Positions 16,385 to 23,944 of a stretch of DNA of 64,000 bases are shown one piece after another. The notes below the pieces were generated by a model. It worked only from the letters and a program-made list of their open reading frames with translations, made no database searches and had not been told where the DNA came from. The translations under genes were made by a program, and so were the position numbers. This DNA comes from Halomonas shengliensis. Its GTDB lineage: Bacteria > Pseudomonadota > Gammaproteobacteria > Pseudomonadales > Halomonadaceae. Numbering within the stretch: the stretch's first letter is position 1; each line of letters begins with the position of its first letter. Location of the stretch: positions 157,658 to 221,657 of the forward strand of contig NZ_FNIV01000004.1 in the NCBI RefSeq assembly GCF_900104135.1, written 5' to 3'.

Positions 16385-17697
16385 GCGGCCTCCTTTGCGG
16401 GGCTGTGCGGTGATTCATTCAGGGCATCGTCGAGCAGGGCCTGGGCGTCGGCGGCACCGAGCAGCAGCGCGGTGCGGCAGGCGGTGAGGTCGACCCCGGC
16501 CAGGGCCTGCTCGAAGTACCAGGGGCCGGAGGCGGTGTCGCCGTAGAGCACGGCGCCCTCCAGGCGGCCGCCTCTCAGCAGCAGGCGGCGGTAGTTGCCC
16601 TGCTGGGGATCGCGGTAACTTAGTACCTCGTGATCGGGTTCGGCTTCGGTGGGGCCGAAGGCGTAGAGCGAGATGCCGCTGACCTTGAGCTTGGTGGCGG
16701 TCGGTTTCTCGACGTAGCCCTGTGCGTCTTCGTCATCGGCGTGGTCATGGTCGAGACAGAGCCGCTCGGCCAGCACCTCTACCTGGCGCCAGATCGGCTC
16801 GACCAGGCCGTAGAGGTTGCCGCGGTGCTCGCAGCATTCGCCCAGTGCGTGGATCGCCGGGTCGCTGGTGGTCAGCCACTCGTCGACGATCACGCCGCGA
16901 TTGACCTCCAGTCCGGCCACGCGCCCTAGTTCGGCATTGGGCACGATGCCGATGGCCACCACCACGCAGTCGGCGGCGAGCCGCGTGCCGTCGGCGAGCA
17001 GGACGGCGCACACCTGGCCCTCGGCGTCGGCTTCCAGCCGTTCGAGCTGGGCGTCGGTATGGATGTCGAGCCCACGACCGCGTAGCTCATTCTCCAGCAG
17101 GCGGGCGGCGGTAAGGTCGAGCTGGCGATTCATCAGGCGGTCGTCGCGCTGCAGCAGGCTCACCTGCATGCCGCGCTTGCGCAGCCCTTCCGCGGCTTCC
17201 AGGCCGAGCAGGCCGCCGCCGATCACCACGGCGTTGCGGCCGCTTTCGGCGGCGCGTGCCAGGGCGTCGGCGTCGTGCAGGTCGCGGAACACGTGTACGC
17301 CGGGAAGCTCGAGTCCCGGCACCGGCGGGCGGGCTGGGTTCGAACCGGTAGCCAGCACCAGGCGGTCGTAGTCGAGCCGGCGACCGGCATCGGTGCTGAG
17401 TGTGCGTGCGTCGCAGTCGATCTTCTCCACCCGCTCGCCGAGGATGAGTTCGATGCCCTGCTCGGCATACCATTCGGCGCTGCGCAGGGTGAGGGCCTCG
17501 CGCTGCATTTCGCCGGCCAGCAGCGGCGAGAGCAGGATGCGGTTGTAGGCCGGCGCCTGCTCGGCCCCGATGACCGTGATCCTGGCGGGGCGCTCGGTCC
17601 GGGCGAGGAGTGCCTCGACCAGCCGGTGGCCGGCCATGCCGTTGCCGACGATGACCAGATGCTCGACGGTGGATGTCTCGGGATGTCGCCGTGGCAT
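16381..17697 (-). CDS. NAD(P)/FAD-dependent oxidoreductase of the nitrate assimilation cluster
   Basis: The 438-residue flavoprotein is homologous to the N-terminal half of NirB: FAD motif VIVGNGMAGHRLVEALL (about residues 13-29), NAD motif AVVIGGGLLGLEAAEGL near 150, and a C-terminal segment matching the NirB-type reductase domain but with no iron-sulfur cysteines. Since NasA needs an electron donor and no other reductase gene is present, it probably passes electrons from NAD(P)H to NasA, like NasB/NasC flavoproteins; this is inference. The ATG at 17697 is preceded by GAGAGGAGG, and the longer reading frame upstream covers the leader hairpin and is rejected. It is the first gene of the nirBD unit. 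Confidence 0.85.
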   Translation of the reverse strand: MPRRHPETSTVEHLVIVGNGMAGHRLVEALLARTERPARITVIGAEQAPAYNRILLSPLLAGEMQREALTLRSAEWYAEQGIELILGERVEKIDCDARTLSTDAGRRLDYDRLVLATGSNPARPPVPGLELPGVHVFRDLHDADALARAAESGRNAVVIGGGLLGLEAAEGLRKRGMQVSLLQRDDRLMNRQLDLTAARLLENELRGRGLDIHTDAQLERLEADAEGQVCAVLLADGTRLAADCVVVAIGIVPNAELGRVAGLEVNRGVIVDEWLTTSDPAIHALGECCEHRGNLYGLVEPIWRQVEVLAERLCLDHDHADDEDAQGYVEKPTATKLKVSGISLYAFGPTEAEPDHEVLSYRDPQQGNYRRLLLRGGRLEGAVLYGDTASGPWYFEQALAGVDLTACRTALLLGAADAQALLDDALNESPHSPAKEAA

Positions 17698-17745
17698 GCG
17701 AACACCTCCTCTCGCTGCGCTTGTCAGAATGACGGGCCTATAACG

Positions 17746-17811
17746 CAACGACGCCTCGGCGCTTCCCCTGTCGATTCGAGGATCGAACCGGGGAGCACAG
17801 AGACGTCGTTG
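17746..17811 (-). promoter_or_regulatory. Leader terminator/attenuator upstream of the nirBD unit
   Basis: Reading the minus strand, CAACGACG-T-CTC pairs with GAG-G-CGTCGTTG across an imperfect loop. It lies in the leader between the sigma-54 promoter (17861-17876) and the first gene. An identical CAACGACG stem begins the attenuator in front of nasA. A NasT (ANTAR) protein encoded next door is the expected antiterminator. The run after the stem (CGTTATA) is only weakly U-rich. Confidence 0.7.
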
Positions 17812-17824
17812 TCGCATTCATGTG

Positions 17825-17844
17825 GGCGATCGCCTTTGATCGCC
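17825..17844 (-). promoter_or_regulatory. Candidate ANTAR-target hairpin in the nirB leader
   Basis: On the minus strand a perfect 7-bp stem (GGCGATC / GATCGCC) closes the six-base loop AAAGGC. A and G at loop positions 1 and 4 are the bases known to be conserved in ANTAR-bound hexaloops. It lies a few bases after the predicted transcription start and before the attenuator stem. The second hairpin of the usual pair is not clear. Confidence 0.55.
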
Positions 17845-17860
17845 GCTTTGTCCTGCAGTT

Positions 17861-17876
17861 AGCAAGATTCTGGCCA
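17861..17876 (-). promoter_or_regulatory. Sigma-54 promoter for the FAD oxidoreductase-nirB-nirD unit
   Basis: The minus strand reads TGGCCAGAATCTTGCT, which fits the -24/-12 consensus (GG, ten bases, GC). Predicted transcription starts near 17850, leaving a leader of about 150 bases. RpoN with NtrC is the usual control of nitrogen assimilation, but no clear NtrC site was found upstream of this promoter. Confidence 0.75.
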
Positions 17877-17945
17877 AGGTACCTGTTGCGTGAAGTTTTT
17901 CCTTGTTTGCCAGTGTGTTGGAAAGTGACTTGAGGGCGTGATGCT

Positions 17946-17974
17946 GGCCGGAGGAAACTCAGCTTTCACCGGCC
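17946..17974 (-). terminator. Hairpin after nasS, probable terminator of nasTS
   Basis: GGCCGG (17946-17951) pairs with CCGGCC (17969-17974), with an inner GAAA/TTTC pair. It begins 8 bases beyond the nasS stop codon and before the sigma-54 promoter, so it would separate nasTS transcripts from the nirBD unit. Confidence 0.5.
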
Positions 17975-17981
17975 ATGCACA

Positions 17982-19022
17982 TCAATGGTGCGTTGCGGCA
18001 TCGAAATGCACAGCGCTGTAGCATGCCGCCAGTAGCGCGGGATCGAAGCGGCCGCCCTGCGCTTCGAGCTGGCTCACGATGGGGGCGGCGAAGTGCAGTG
18101 CGGCCTGTGGCGTCGGGCGCAGCATGTCCGCCCCGCAGAGATGCTGATGAATGGGGGCTGCGTCGTTGTCGAGCGTTTCGAGATGGCGAATCGAGCGGTC
18201 GAGGTAGGGCGGCAGGGCTAGCCACTCCCGTGCCTGGCGACGGTGATCCGGCGAGGCGGCCAGCCACTCGCTGGCTGTTGCCAGGGCCCGCAGCAGGGCG
18301 GCCAGGGTAGCGGGGTAGCGCTGCGCCCAGGAGCGGGTCACGCCGAGCACTTTCTCGGGGTGGTCCTGCCACAGTTGGGCGCCAGTGGCGACCAGTTGGC
18401 CCGCGCCGCAGTGGCGGGCCAGGGTGCCCCAGGGCTCGCCGGCGCAGAAGCCGTCGATCTGGCCGTTGCGCAGGGCTTCCACCATGCGCGGCGGTGGCAG
18501 GGCGATCAGTTCCACGTGGCGCTCGGGGGCGATGTCGCCCAGGGTCAGCCATTCGCGCAGCTGGTAGTGCTGGCAGGAGTAGGGGTATACCATGGCCAAG
18601 CGTGGGCGTTTGCCGCTGCCCGGCCCGCGCAGCCAGTCGCCCAGTGCCAGGGCGCTGGTGCCTGGGTCTGTTGCTAGCGCGGCGCCGCTGGCCTGACACA
18701 GCGACGTGGAGAGCGTGATGGTATTGCCGTTGCGCGAGAGCAGCGTCGGCGCAAGCGTTTCGCAGGGGGCGCGGCCCAGCCCCAGGCTCATGGCCAGCGG
18801 CATGGGGGCGAGCATTTGGGCGCCGTCGAGCAAGCCGGCAGCGACCTTGTCGCGCAGGGTGCTCCAGGCGTTCTCCCGCGAAAGACTGACCTCGAGGCCT
18901 TGGGCGGCAAAGCAGCCCTGCTCGCGGGCGACGATCAACAGAGCGGCGTCGAGCAGCGGCACGAAGCCGAGGGTGAGACGCTCGAGTTCGGGGCTGGCGG
19001 CATGGTGTTGCGGGTGGCTCAT
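17982..19022 (-). CDS. nasS: NasS-type nitrate/nitrite-sensing protein
   Basis: The 346-residue protein is homologous to periplasmic nitrate-binding NrtA proteins (LTLGFVPLLDAALLIVA, ENAWSTLRDKVAAGLLDGAQMLAPMPLAM, GFCAGEPWG) but has no signal peptide, which marks the cytosolic sensor NasS. In the known system, NasS holds NasT inactive until nitrate or nitrite binds. The start codon overlaps the nasT stop by four bases (ATGA), so the two are translationally coupled and probably made in equal amounts. Confidence 0.92.
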   Translation of the reverse strand: MSHPQHHAASPELERLTLGFVPLLDAALLIVAREQGCFAAQGLEVSLSRENAWSTLRDKVAAGLLDGAQMLAPMPLAMSLGLGRAPCETLAPTLLSRNGNTITLSTSLCQASGAALATDPGTSALALGDWLRGPGSGKRPRLAMVYPYSCQHYQLREWLTLGDIAPERHVELIALPPPRMVEALRNGQIDGFCAGEPWGTLARHCGAGQLVATGAQLWQDHPEKVLGVTRSWAQRYPATLAALLRALATASEWLAASPDHRRQAREWLALPPYLDRSIRHLETLDNDAAPIHQHLCGADMLRPTPQAALHFAAPIVSQLEAQGGRFDPALLAACYSAVHFDAATHH

Positions 19023-19660
19023 GAGCGGGATCCCCGTTGGTCGGGTCGCCCCTGGGGCGATGCCAGGGTCGGATTCAGGCGGTCGAGTATGTCGATGACG
19101 CTGTCGGCGACCTCGGCGATACGCTGGCCGCGGTCCATGGCGAGCTTGCGCAGCATGCGGTAGGCCTGCTCCTCATCGCAGCTCTGGTGCTTCATCAACA
19201 GGCCCTTGGCGCGTTCGATGCGCTTGCGCTCGGCGAGCTGGTTGCGCGCCTTGTCGAGTTCCTGGCGCATGCTGTGGAAGGCGTCGAAGCGGGCGATGGC
19301 GACCTCGACGATGGCCTCTACACGCTCCGGCACCAGGCCGTCGACCACATAGGCGCTGACGCCGGCCTTGAGCGCGGCCTGCAGCGTGTCGGAGTCGTGC
19401 TGGTCGGCGAAGAACACCACCGGACGAGGGTTTTCGCGGTTGAGCAGGGCCATGCTTTCCAGCGTGTCGCGGTCGGGGCTCTCCATGTCGATGATCACCA
19501 CGTCGGGCTGGTGGCGCTCGACCATCTCGTTGAGGCTGGCCGGGCTCGTCAGCCGGCAGATGACCCGGTGACCCTCGGCCATCAGCGCTTCCTCGACCAT
19601 GGCGGCACGCACTACCTCATCGTCGACCAACAGAATGTTCAGAGGTGATGGTGATGGCAT
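19019..19660 (-). CDS. nasT: NasT, ANTAR-domain antitermination response regulator
   Basis: The 213-residue protein has an N-terminal receiver-like domain (ILLVDDE near residue 9, VVIIDMESPDRDTLE near 60) and a C-terminal ANTAR RNA-binding domain (RIERAKGLLMKHQSCDEEQAYRMLRKLAMD near 150-180). ANTAR proteins bind paired hexaloop hairpins and stop terminator formation. The attenuators in front of nirB and nasA are the evident targets. The ATG at 19660 gives the family start; an in-frame ATG at 19690 would add ten residues. It is followed by nasS with a four-base overlap. Confidence 0.93.
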   Translation of the reverse strand: MPSPSPLNILLVDDEVVRAAMVEEALMAEGHRVICRLTSPASLNEMVERHQPDVVIIDMESPDRDTLESMALLNRENPRPVVFFADQHDSDTLQAALKAGVSAYVVDGLVPERVEAIVEVAIARFDAFHSMRQELDKARNQLAERKRIERAKGLLMKHQSCDEEQAYRMLRKLAMDRGQRIAEVADSVIDILDRLNPTLASPQGRPDQRGSRS

Positions 19661-19839
19661 AGGGTCTCGCTCTGTGTCGCGCCTTTGCATTGGCGCAAGA
19701 GCCTAGCGGCTCCTGTGGTACTTCTTGCGAAACACGATGCAAGAAACGTTCCAACTGATACTCCGTCGCGGTCCGTCGCGGGTAGTGGGGCATTTGGCGT
19801 GCTACTGGCTGGTGGCGAGCGAGCCTGATTCGCTCACTG

Positions 19840-19854
19840 GCACCAGTCTGGTGC
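19840..19854. promoter_or_regulatory. Candidate NtrC binding site upstream of nasA
   Basis: GCACC-N5-GGTGC is a perfect palindrome fitting the NtrC consensus (GCACC, five bases, GGTGC). It lies about 125 bp upstream of the predicted sigma-54 start, a usual enhancer distance. A half-site TGGTGCA follows at 19880-19886. Confidence 0.65.
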
Positions 19855-19952
19855 AAGGGCGGAACCGGCCATGGGGAAATGGTGCAAAGCAGCATGGAGG
19901 GGCGTCAGGAACGAAAGAGCATCTGCCTGATACCCGCTCGTTCTTCGGTGGA

Positions 19953-19968
19953 TGGCACGCTTCCTGCT
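19953..19968 (+). promoter_or_regulatory. Sigma-54 promoter of nasA
   Basis: TGGCACGCTTCCTGCT matches the -24/-12 consensus, with one change in the -12 element. The predicted start lies near 19979, giving a leader of about 120 bases that contains the attenuator. Confidence 0.8.
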
Positions 19969-19978
19969 TGCTACGGGT

Positions 19979-20099
19979 CAATACTCTCTAGAGGGCGCCA
20001 TGCGGTGCCCCAAGCGGCAACGACGCCCGCCAACGCCACCCTTCGGGGGCGGCCGTTGGCGGGCGTCGTCGTTTCGCCAAGACCAGACAGGAGATCGAC
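19979..20099 (+). promoter_or_regulatory. nasA leader with NasT-type attenuator
   Basis: The 439-bp gap between nasT and nasA holds an NtrC-like site, a sigma-54 promoter and this leader. A first hairpin (GGGCGCC / GGTGCCC, about 19993-20010) is followed by a very strong one: ACGACGCCCGCCAACG at 20020-20035 pairs perfectly with 20054-20069, followed by CGTTTCG. This looks like a terminator that NasT would disable when nitrate is present. An AGGAG ribosome site for nasA follows at about 20089. Confidence 0.75.
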
Positions 20100-22868
20100 A
20101 TGCGCGAGGCCCGAACCACCTGCCCCTACTGCGGCGTCGGCTGTGGCGTGCTGGCCAGCGTCGAGAACGAGCGGATCGTCGAGGTGCAGGGCGACCCGGA
20201 GCATCCGGCCAACTTCGGCCGGTTATGCGTGAAGGGTTCGGCGCTGCACGAGACGTTGGGCCATCATGGCCGCCTGACCCGGCCGCGGGTTGACGGCGTC
20301 GAGACCGATTGGAATACGGCGCTGGAGGCCGTCGCCGAGCGGCTGGCGGCGGTACGGGCGGCCCACGGGCCGCAGGCGCTGGCCGCCTACCTCTCCGGGC
20401 AGCTGCTCACCGAGGACTATTACGTCGCCAATAAGCTATTCAAGGGCTTTCTCGGTACGCCGCACCTGGATACCAACTCGCGGCTGTGCATGGCCTCGGC
20501 GGTGGCGGCCCACAAGCGTGCCTTCGGCGCCGACGCTGTGCCATGCAGCTATGAGGATCTCGAAGAGGCCGAGCTGGTGGTGCTGGTGGGCTCCAACCTG
20601 GCCTGGAACCATCCGGTGCTCTATCAGCGGCTGAAGGTGGCCAAGCAGCGCAACCCGCTGCTGCGGGTGGTGGTGATCGACCCACGGGTCACCGATACCT
20701 GCGAGATCGCCGACCTTTACCTGGGGCTCAAGCCGGGCAGCGATGCGCGCCTGTTCACCGGGCTGCTGGCGTGGATGGCGAAGCGCAACAAGCACGACCG
20801 GGTCTATCTGGAGGCGCATACCCAGGGCTTCGAGGAGGCGCTTGCCGCGGCGCGGGAGCAGGATGCCGCTGTGGAGGCCATCGCCGCCGACTGCGATGTC
20901 GATGCCGAGCGCCTGGAGACCTTCTTCTACTGGTTCGCTAGTCACCTGCATGTGGTCACGCTGTTCTCCCAGGGGGTGAACCAGTCGAGCAGCGGCACCG
21001 ACAAGGGCAACGCCATCATCAACTGCCACCTGGCCGGCGGCAAGATCGGCCTGCCGGGGGCGGGACCTTTCTCGATCACCGGCCAGCCCAACGCCATGGG
21101 CGGGCGCGAGGTGGGCGGGCTGGCCAATCAACTGGCCGCTCATATGGACTACGACACACCCGGCGCGCGGGACCGGGTCACGCGCTTCTGGGCCACCGAG
21201 CGGCTGGTGCCGTGCCTGCCCGAGGCGCCCGGCCACAAGGCAGTGGCACTGTTCGAGGCGATCGAGCGCGGCGAGGTGCAGGCGCTGTGGATCATGGCCA
21301 CCAACCCGGCGGTGAGCCTGCCGCGGGCCGACCGGGTGCGTGCGGCGCTGAAGAAATGCCCGCTGGTGATCGTCTCCGAGTGCATGGCCAACGCCGACCT
21401 GCTGCCCTATGCCGATATCGTGCTGCCGGCCTCGAGCTGGTCGGAGAAGGACGGCACCGTGACCAACTCGGAGCGGCGCATCTCTCGCCAGCGCGGCATC
21501 CTGCCGCCGCCGGGAGAGGCAAAGCACGACTGGTGGATCGTCTGTGAAGTGGCCAAGTGGCTGGGTTTCGGCGAGGCCTTCGACTACAGCCACCCCAGCG
21601 AGATCTTCGATGAGCATGCCAGGCTCTCGGGCTTCGAGAACGGTGAGGGCCCGGGGGAGAGCCGCCGGCTGTTCGATATCTCTGGCCTGGCCGGGCTCGA
21701 CCGCGACGCCTACGATGCCCTGGCGCCGATCCAATGGCCGGTCAACGCCGGGGCCCCCCACGGCACCGCGCGGCTGTTTACCGATGGCCGCTTCGCCACG
21801 CCGGGCGGCCGCGCGCGGCTGCTGCCGGTACGTCCGCGCCCGCCGGCCCAGGCATTGGACGCGGCCCGTCCGCTGCGGCTCAATACCGGGCGCGTGCGCG
21901 ATCAGTGGCACACCATGACACGCACCGGCCGTGCGCCGCGGCTGATGAATCACCGCGCCGAGCCGTTCATCGAACTCACCCCGGAAGATGCCGCCGAATG
22001 GGGCGTGGCGGAGCATGGCCTGGCACGCCTGGAGGGAGCGGGTGGCGACTATGTCGGGCGGGTACGGCTGTCGCGCGGACAGCGTCGCGGCGAGGTGTTC
22101 GTACCGATGCACTGGAGCGGCTATTTCAGCGGCACGGCGCGCATGGGGACGCTGCTCGAAGCGCATCTCGATCCGGTCTCCGGCCAGCCGGAATCCAAGC
22201 ACGGGGCGGTGGCGCTGGCCCCGCTGGCGGTGGAGTGGGAGGCCACCCTGCTGGTGGCCGACGACCTGGGCGTGGCGGAATCGAGCTGGTGCGACGAGAG
22301 CCGCTACTGGGCGCGCATTCCGCTGCACGGCTGCCAGCGCTGGCAGTTGGCCGGTGGCGAGAGCGCCTGCGGCGGGGTTGCGAAAAAAGCGGCGCAGCGC
22401 GACTGGCTGACCTGGCTCGAGGCGACGCTGCCGGTGGCGCCGACGCTGTGGTGCACCGATCCGGCTACCGGAAGGCTACGTGCCGCCGGAGTGGATGCCG
22501 CGGGACGCCTGCGCTGGTGGCTGATGGCGGGACCGCCGGTAGAGCTGCCCAACCTGGCCTGGCTCGACGCTCGCTTCGAGGAGGCCAGAGCCGGTGTGGG
22601 GCTCTCGGCGCAGCATCGCCGTCGGCTGCTGGCTGGCTGCGACGACGGCGCCGCCAATCAGGGGCCGGTGGTGTGCAGCTGCCATCAGGTCGGCCAGAAG
22701 GCGATCGTCTCTGCCATTCGCGACGGCGACACCAGCGTCGAGGCGCTGGGCGCCCGGCTCGCCTGCGGTACCCAGTGCGGCAGCTGTATTCCCGAACTCA
22801 AATCCCTGATTGAAGAGGAGCCTAGCCATGAGCGCGCCAAGCCGACCCCTGACACCCAAGTGGCCTAA
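20100..22868 (+). CDS. nasA: Assimilatory nitrate reductase catalytic subunit NasA
   Basis: The 922-residue molybdopterin oxidoreductase starts with the [4Fe-4S] motif Cys8-Cys11-Cys15 and Cys43 (LCVKGS). Bis-MGD domains follow (TDKGNAIINCHLAGGKIGLPGAGPFS region, near residue 300), then a molydopterin dinucleotide-binding C-terminal domain. A BFD-like [2Fe-2S] domain is appended at about residues 856-905 (VVCSCHQVGQ, CGTQCGSC). It reduces nitrate to nitrite in the cytosol; there is no Tat signal. The extra [2Fe-2S] domain is found in NasA proteins that take electrons from a flavoprotein partner. It overlaps cobA by 41 bp. Confidence 0.96.
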   Translation: MREARTTCPYCGVGCGVLASVENERIVEVQGDPEHPANFGRLCVKGSALHETLGHHGRLTRPRVDGVETDWNTALEAVAERLAAVRAAHGPQALAAYLSGQLLTEDYYVANKLFKGFLGTPHLDTNSRLCMASAVAAHKRAFGADAVPCSYEDLEEAELVVLVGSNLAWNHPVLYQRLKVAKQRNPLLRVVVIDPRVTDTCEIADLYLGLKPGSDARLFTGLLAWMAKRNKHDRVYLEAHTQGFEEALAAAREQDAAVEAIAADCDVDAERLETFFYWFASHLHVVTLFSQGVNQSSSGTDKGNAIINCHLAGGKIGLPGAGPFSITGQPNAMGGREVGGLANQLAAHMDYDTPGARDRVTRFWATERLVPCLPEAPGHKAVALFEAIERGEVQALWIMATNPAVSLPRADRVRAALKKCPLVIVSECMANADLLPYADIVLPASSWSEKDGTVTNSERRISRQRGILPPPGEAKHDWWIVCEVAKWLGFGEAFDYSHPSEIFDEHARLSGFENGEGPGESRRLFDISGLAGLDRDAYDALAPIQWPVNAGAPHGTARLFTDGRFATPGGRARLLPVRPRPPAQALDAARPLRLNTGRVRDQWHTMTRTGRAPRLMNHRAEPFIELTPEDAAEWGVAEHGLARLEGAGGDYVGRVRLSRGQRRGEVFVPMHWSGYFSGTARMGTLLEAHLDPVSGQPESKHGAVALAPLAVEWEATLLVADDLGVAESSWCDESRYWARIPLHGCQRWQLAGGESACGGVAKKAAQRDWLTWLEATLPVAPTLWCTDPATGRLRAAGVDAAGRLRWWLMAGPPVELPNLAWLDARFEEARAGVGLSAQHRRRLLAGCDDGAANQGPVVCSCHQVGQKAIVSAIRDGDTSVEALGARLACGTQCGSCIPELKSLIEEEPSHERAKPTPDTQVA

Positions 22869-23751
22869 TACCCTGGCCCGCTTCGGCCGGAGCATCACCC
22901 GCCATCTGTCCCTGGGCGGTGATGCAGCGCCCGGCGCTGACGCTCCGGACATGCACCTGCGCGGCGAGTGTCGCTCGGGGAAGGTCTATCTGGTCGGCGC
23001 CGGCAGCGGCGACGTCGAGCTGCTGACGCTGAAGGCTGCGCGGCTGCTGCAGCAGGCCGATGCGGTGGTCTACGACCGCCTGGTCGGCGATGAGGTGCTA
23101 ACGCTGATTGGCATTGCCAGCGAGCGTTACTACGTGGGCAAGGCGCGTGGCCACCACAGCGTGCCCCAGACCGAGATCGGCGCGCTGCTGGTGAGGCTGG
23201 CACAGAAGGGTAAATCCGTGGTGCGGCTCAAAGGCGGCGACCCCGGCGTGTTCGGGCGCATGGGGGAGGAACTGGCCGCACTGGCCGAGGCCGGTATTCA
23301 GGCCGAGATCGTGCCGGGAATTACTGCCGCCTCGGCGGCGGCGGCCGGCATGGGCATTCCGCTCACCGACCGCGGCCACGCCCAGCAGCTGCGCTTCATC
23401 ACCGCCCAGCTTTGCCGCGAGGACGGCACCCCGGACTGGCAGTTGCTGGCGCGCCGCGACGAGACCCTGGTGTTCTATATGGGGCTCTCCAAGGTGGCGG
23501 CCATCTGCGCCGGGCTGCGCCACGCCGGCCTGCCCGGCGACTGGCCGATCATGCTGGTAGCCAACGCCAGCAAGCCCGAGCAGCAGGCGCTGACCGGCAC
23601 CCTGGCCGACATGCCGGCGCAGCTGGCAGAAAAGCCGCTGCCTTCGCCGTGCCTGATCGTGGTCGGCAGCGTGGTGCACATGGCCGCCACCAGCCCGGCC
23701 GTTCAGCGAGTCGCCGCCATCGATGGCAACCCGACGGGAGGGCTCGTGTGA
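22828..23751 (+). CDS. cobA: Uroporphyrinogen-III C-methyltransferase (siroheme synthesis)
   Basis: The 307-residue protein is a single SUMT domain: VYLVGAGSGDVELLTLKA (near residue 52), VRLKGGDPGVFGR, VPGITAASAAAAG. It makes precorrin-2 from uroporphyrinogen III with two SAM. It lacks the CysG oxidase/ferrochelatase domain, so a separate enzyme must finish siroheme. Siroheme is the NirB cofactor, which explains its place behind nasA. The ATG at 22828 follows GAGGAG and gives a 41-bp overlap with nasA, so translation is probably coupled. The N-terminal 45 residues are not part of the domain. Confidence 0.93.
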   Translation: MSAPSRPLTPKWPNTLARFGRSITRHLSLGGDAAPGADAPDMHLRGECRSGKVYLVGAGSGDVELLTLKAARLLQQADAVVYDRLVGDEVLTLIGIASERYYVGKARGHHSVPQTEIGALLVRLAQKGKSVVRLKGGDPGVFGRMGEELAALAEAGIQAEIVPGITAASAAAAGMGIPLTDRGHAQQLRFITAQLCREDGTPDWQLLARRDETLVFYMGLSKVAAICAGLRHAGLPGDWPIMLVANASKPEQQALTGTLADMPAQLAEKPLPSPCLIVVGSVVHMAATSPAVQRVAAIDGNPTGGLV

Positions 23752-23823
23752 CAGCAACGCGGGTAATAGTGATGCGCGCTTGAGTAAGGTGGCAGCCGAC
23801 GCAACTGACCCGCCACCACCACG

Positions 23824-23856
23824 CACAAGGGCCGGCTTCTATGGCCGGCCCTTGTG
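23824..23856 (+). terminator. Intrinsic terminator after the nasA-cobA unit
   Basis: A 13-bp perfect stem (CACAAGGGCCGGC at 23824-23836 with its complement at 23844-23856) has a seven-base loop and is followed by TATCTAT. It lies between the convergent cobA and transporter genes. Confidence 0.8.
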
Positions 23857-23944
23857 TATCTATGGTGTCGGGGGCTAAGGGGTCAGCGTCCTGTTTCTAT
23901 GGCGGCGGACGGGTGGAGCACCCCCCCAGGTGGGGGCGCGAGGT

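Noticed and set aside
20436..22328. 630-codon open frame opposite nasA
   Set aside because: Composition is that of a high-GC antisense shadow (rich in Arg, Gly, His, Gln); no domain is visible and nasA on the other strand is unmistakable.
23918..23940. GC-rich inverted repeat as terminator of the nitrate transporter gene
   Set aside because: Pairing is mostly C and G runs with several registers and no U-run; not specific enough to call.
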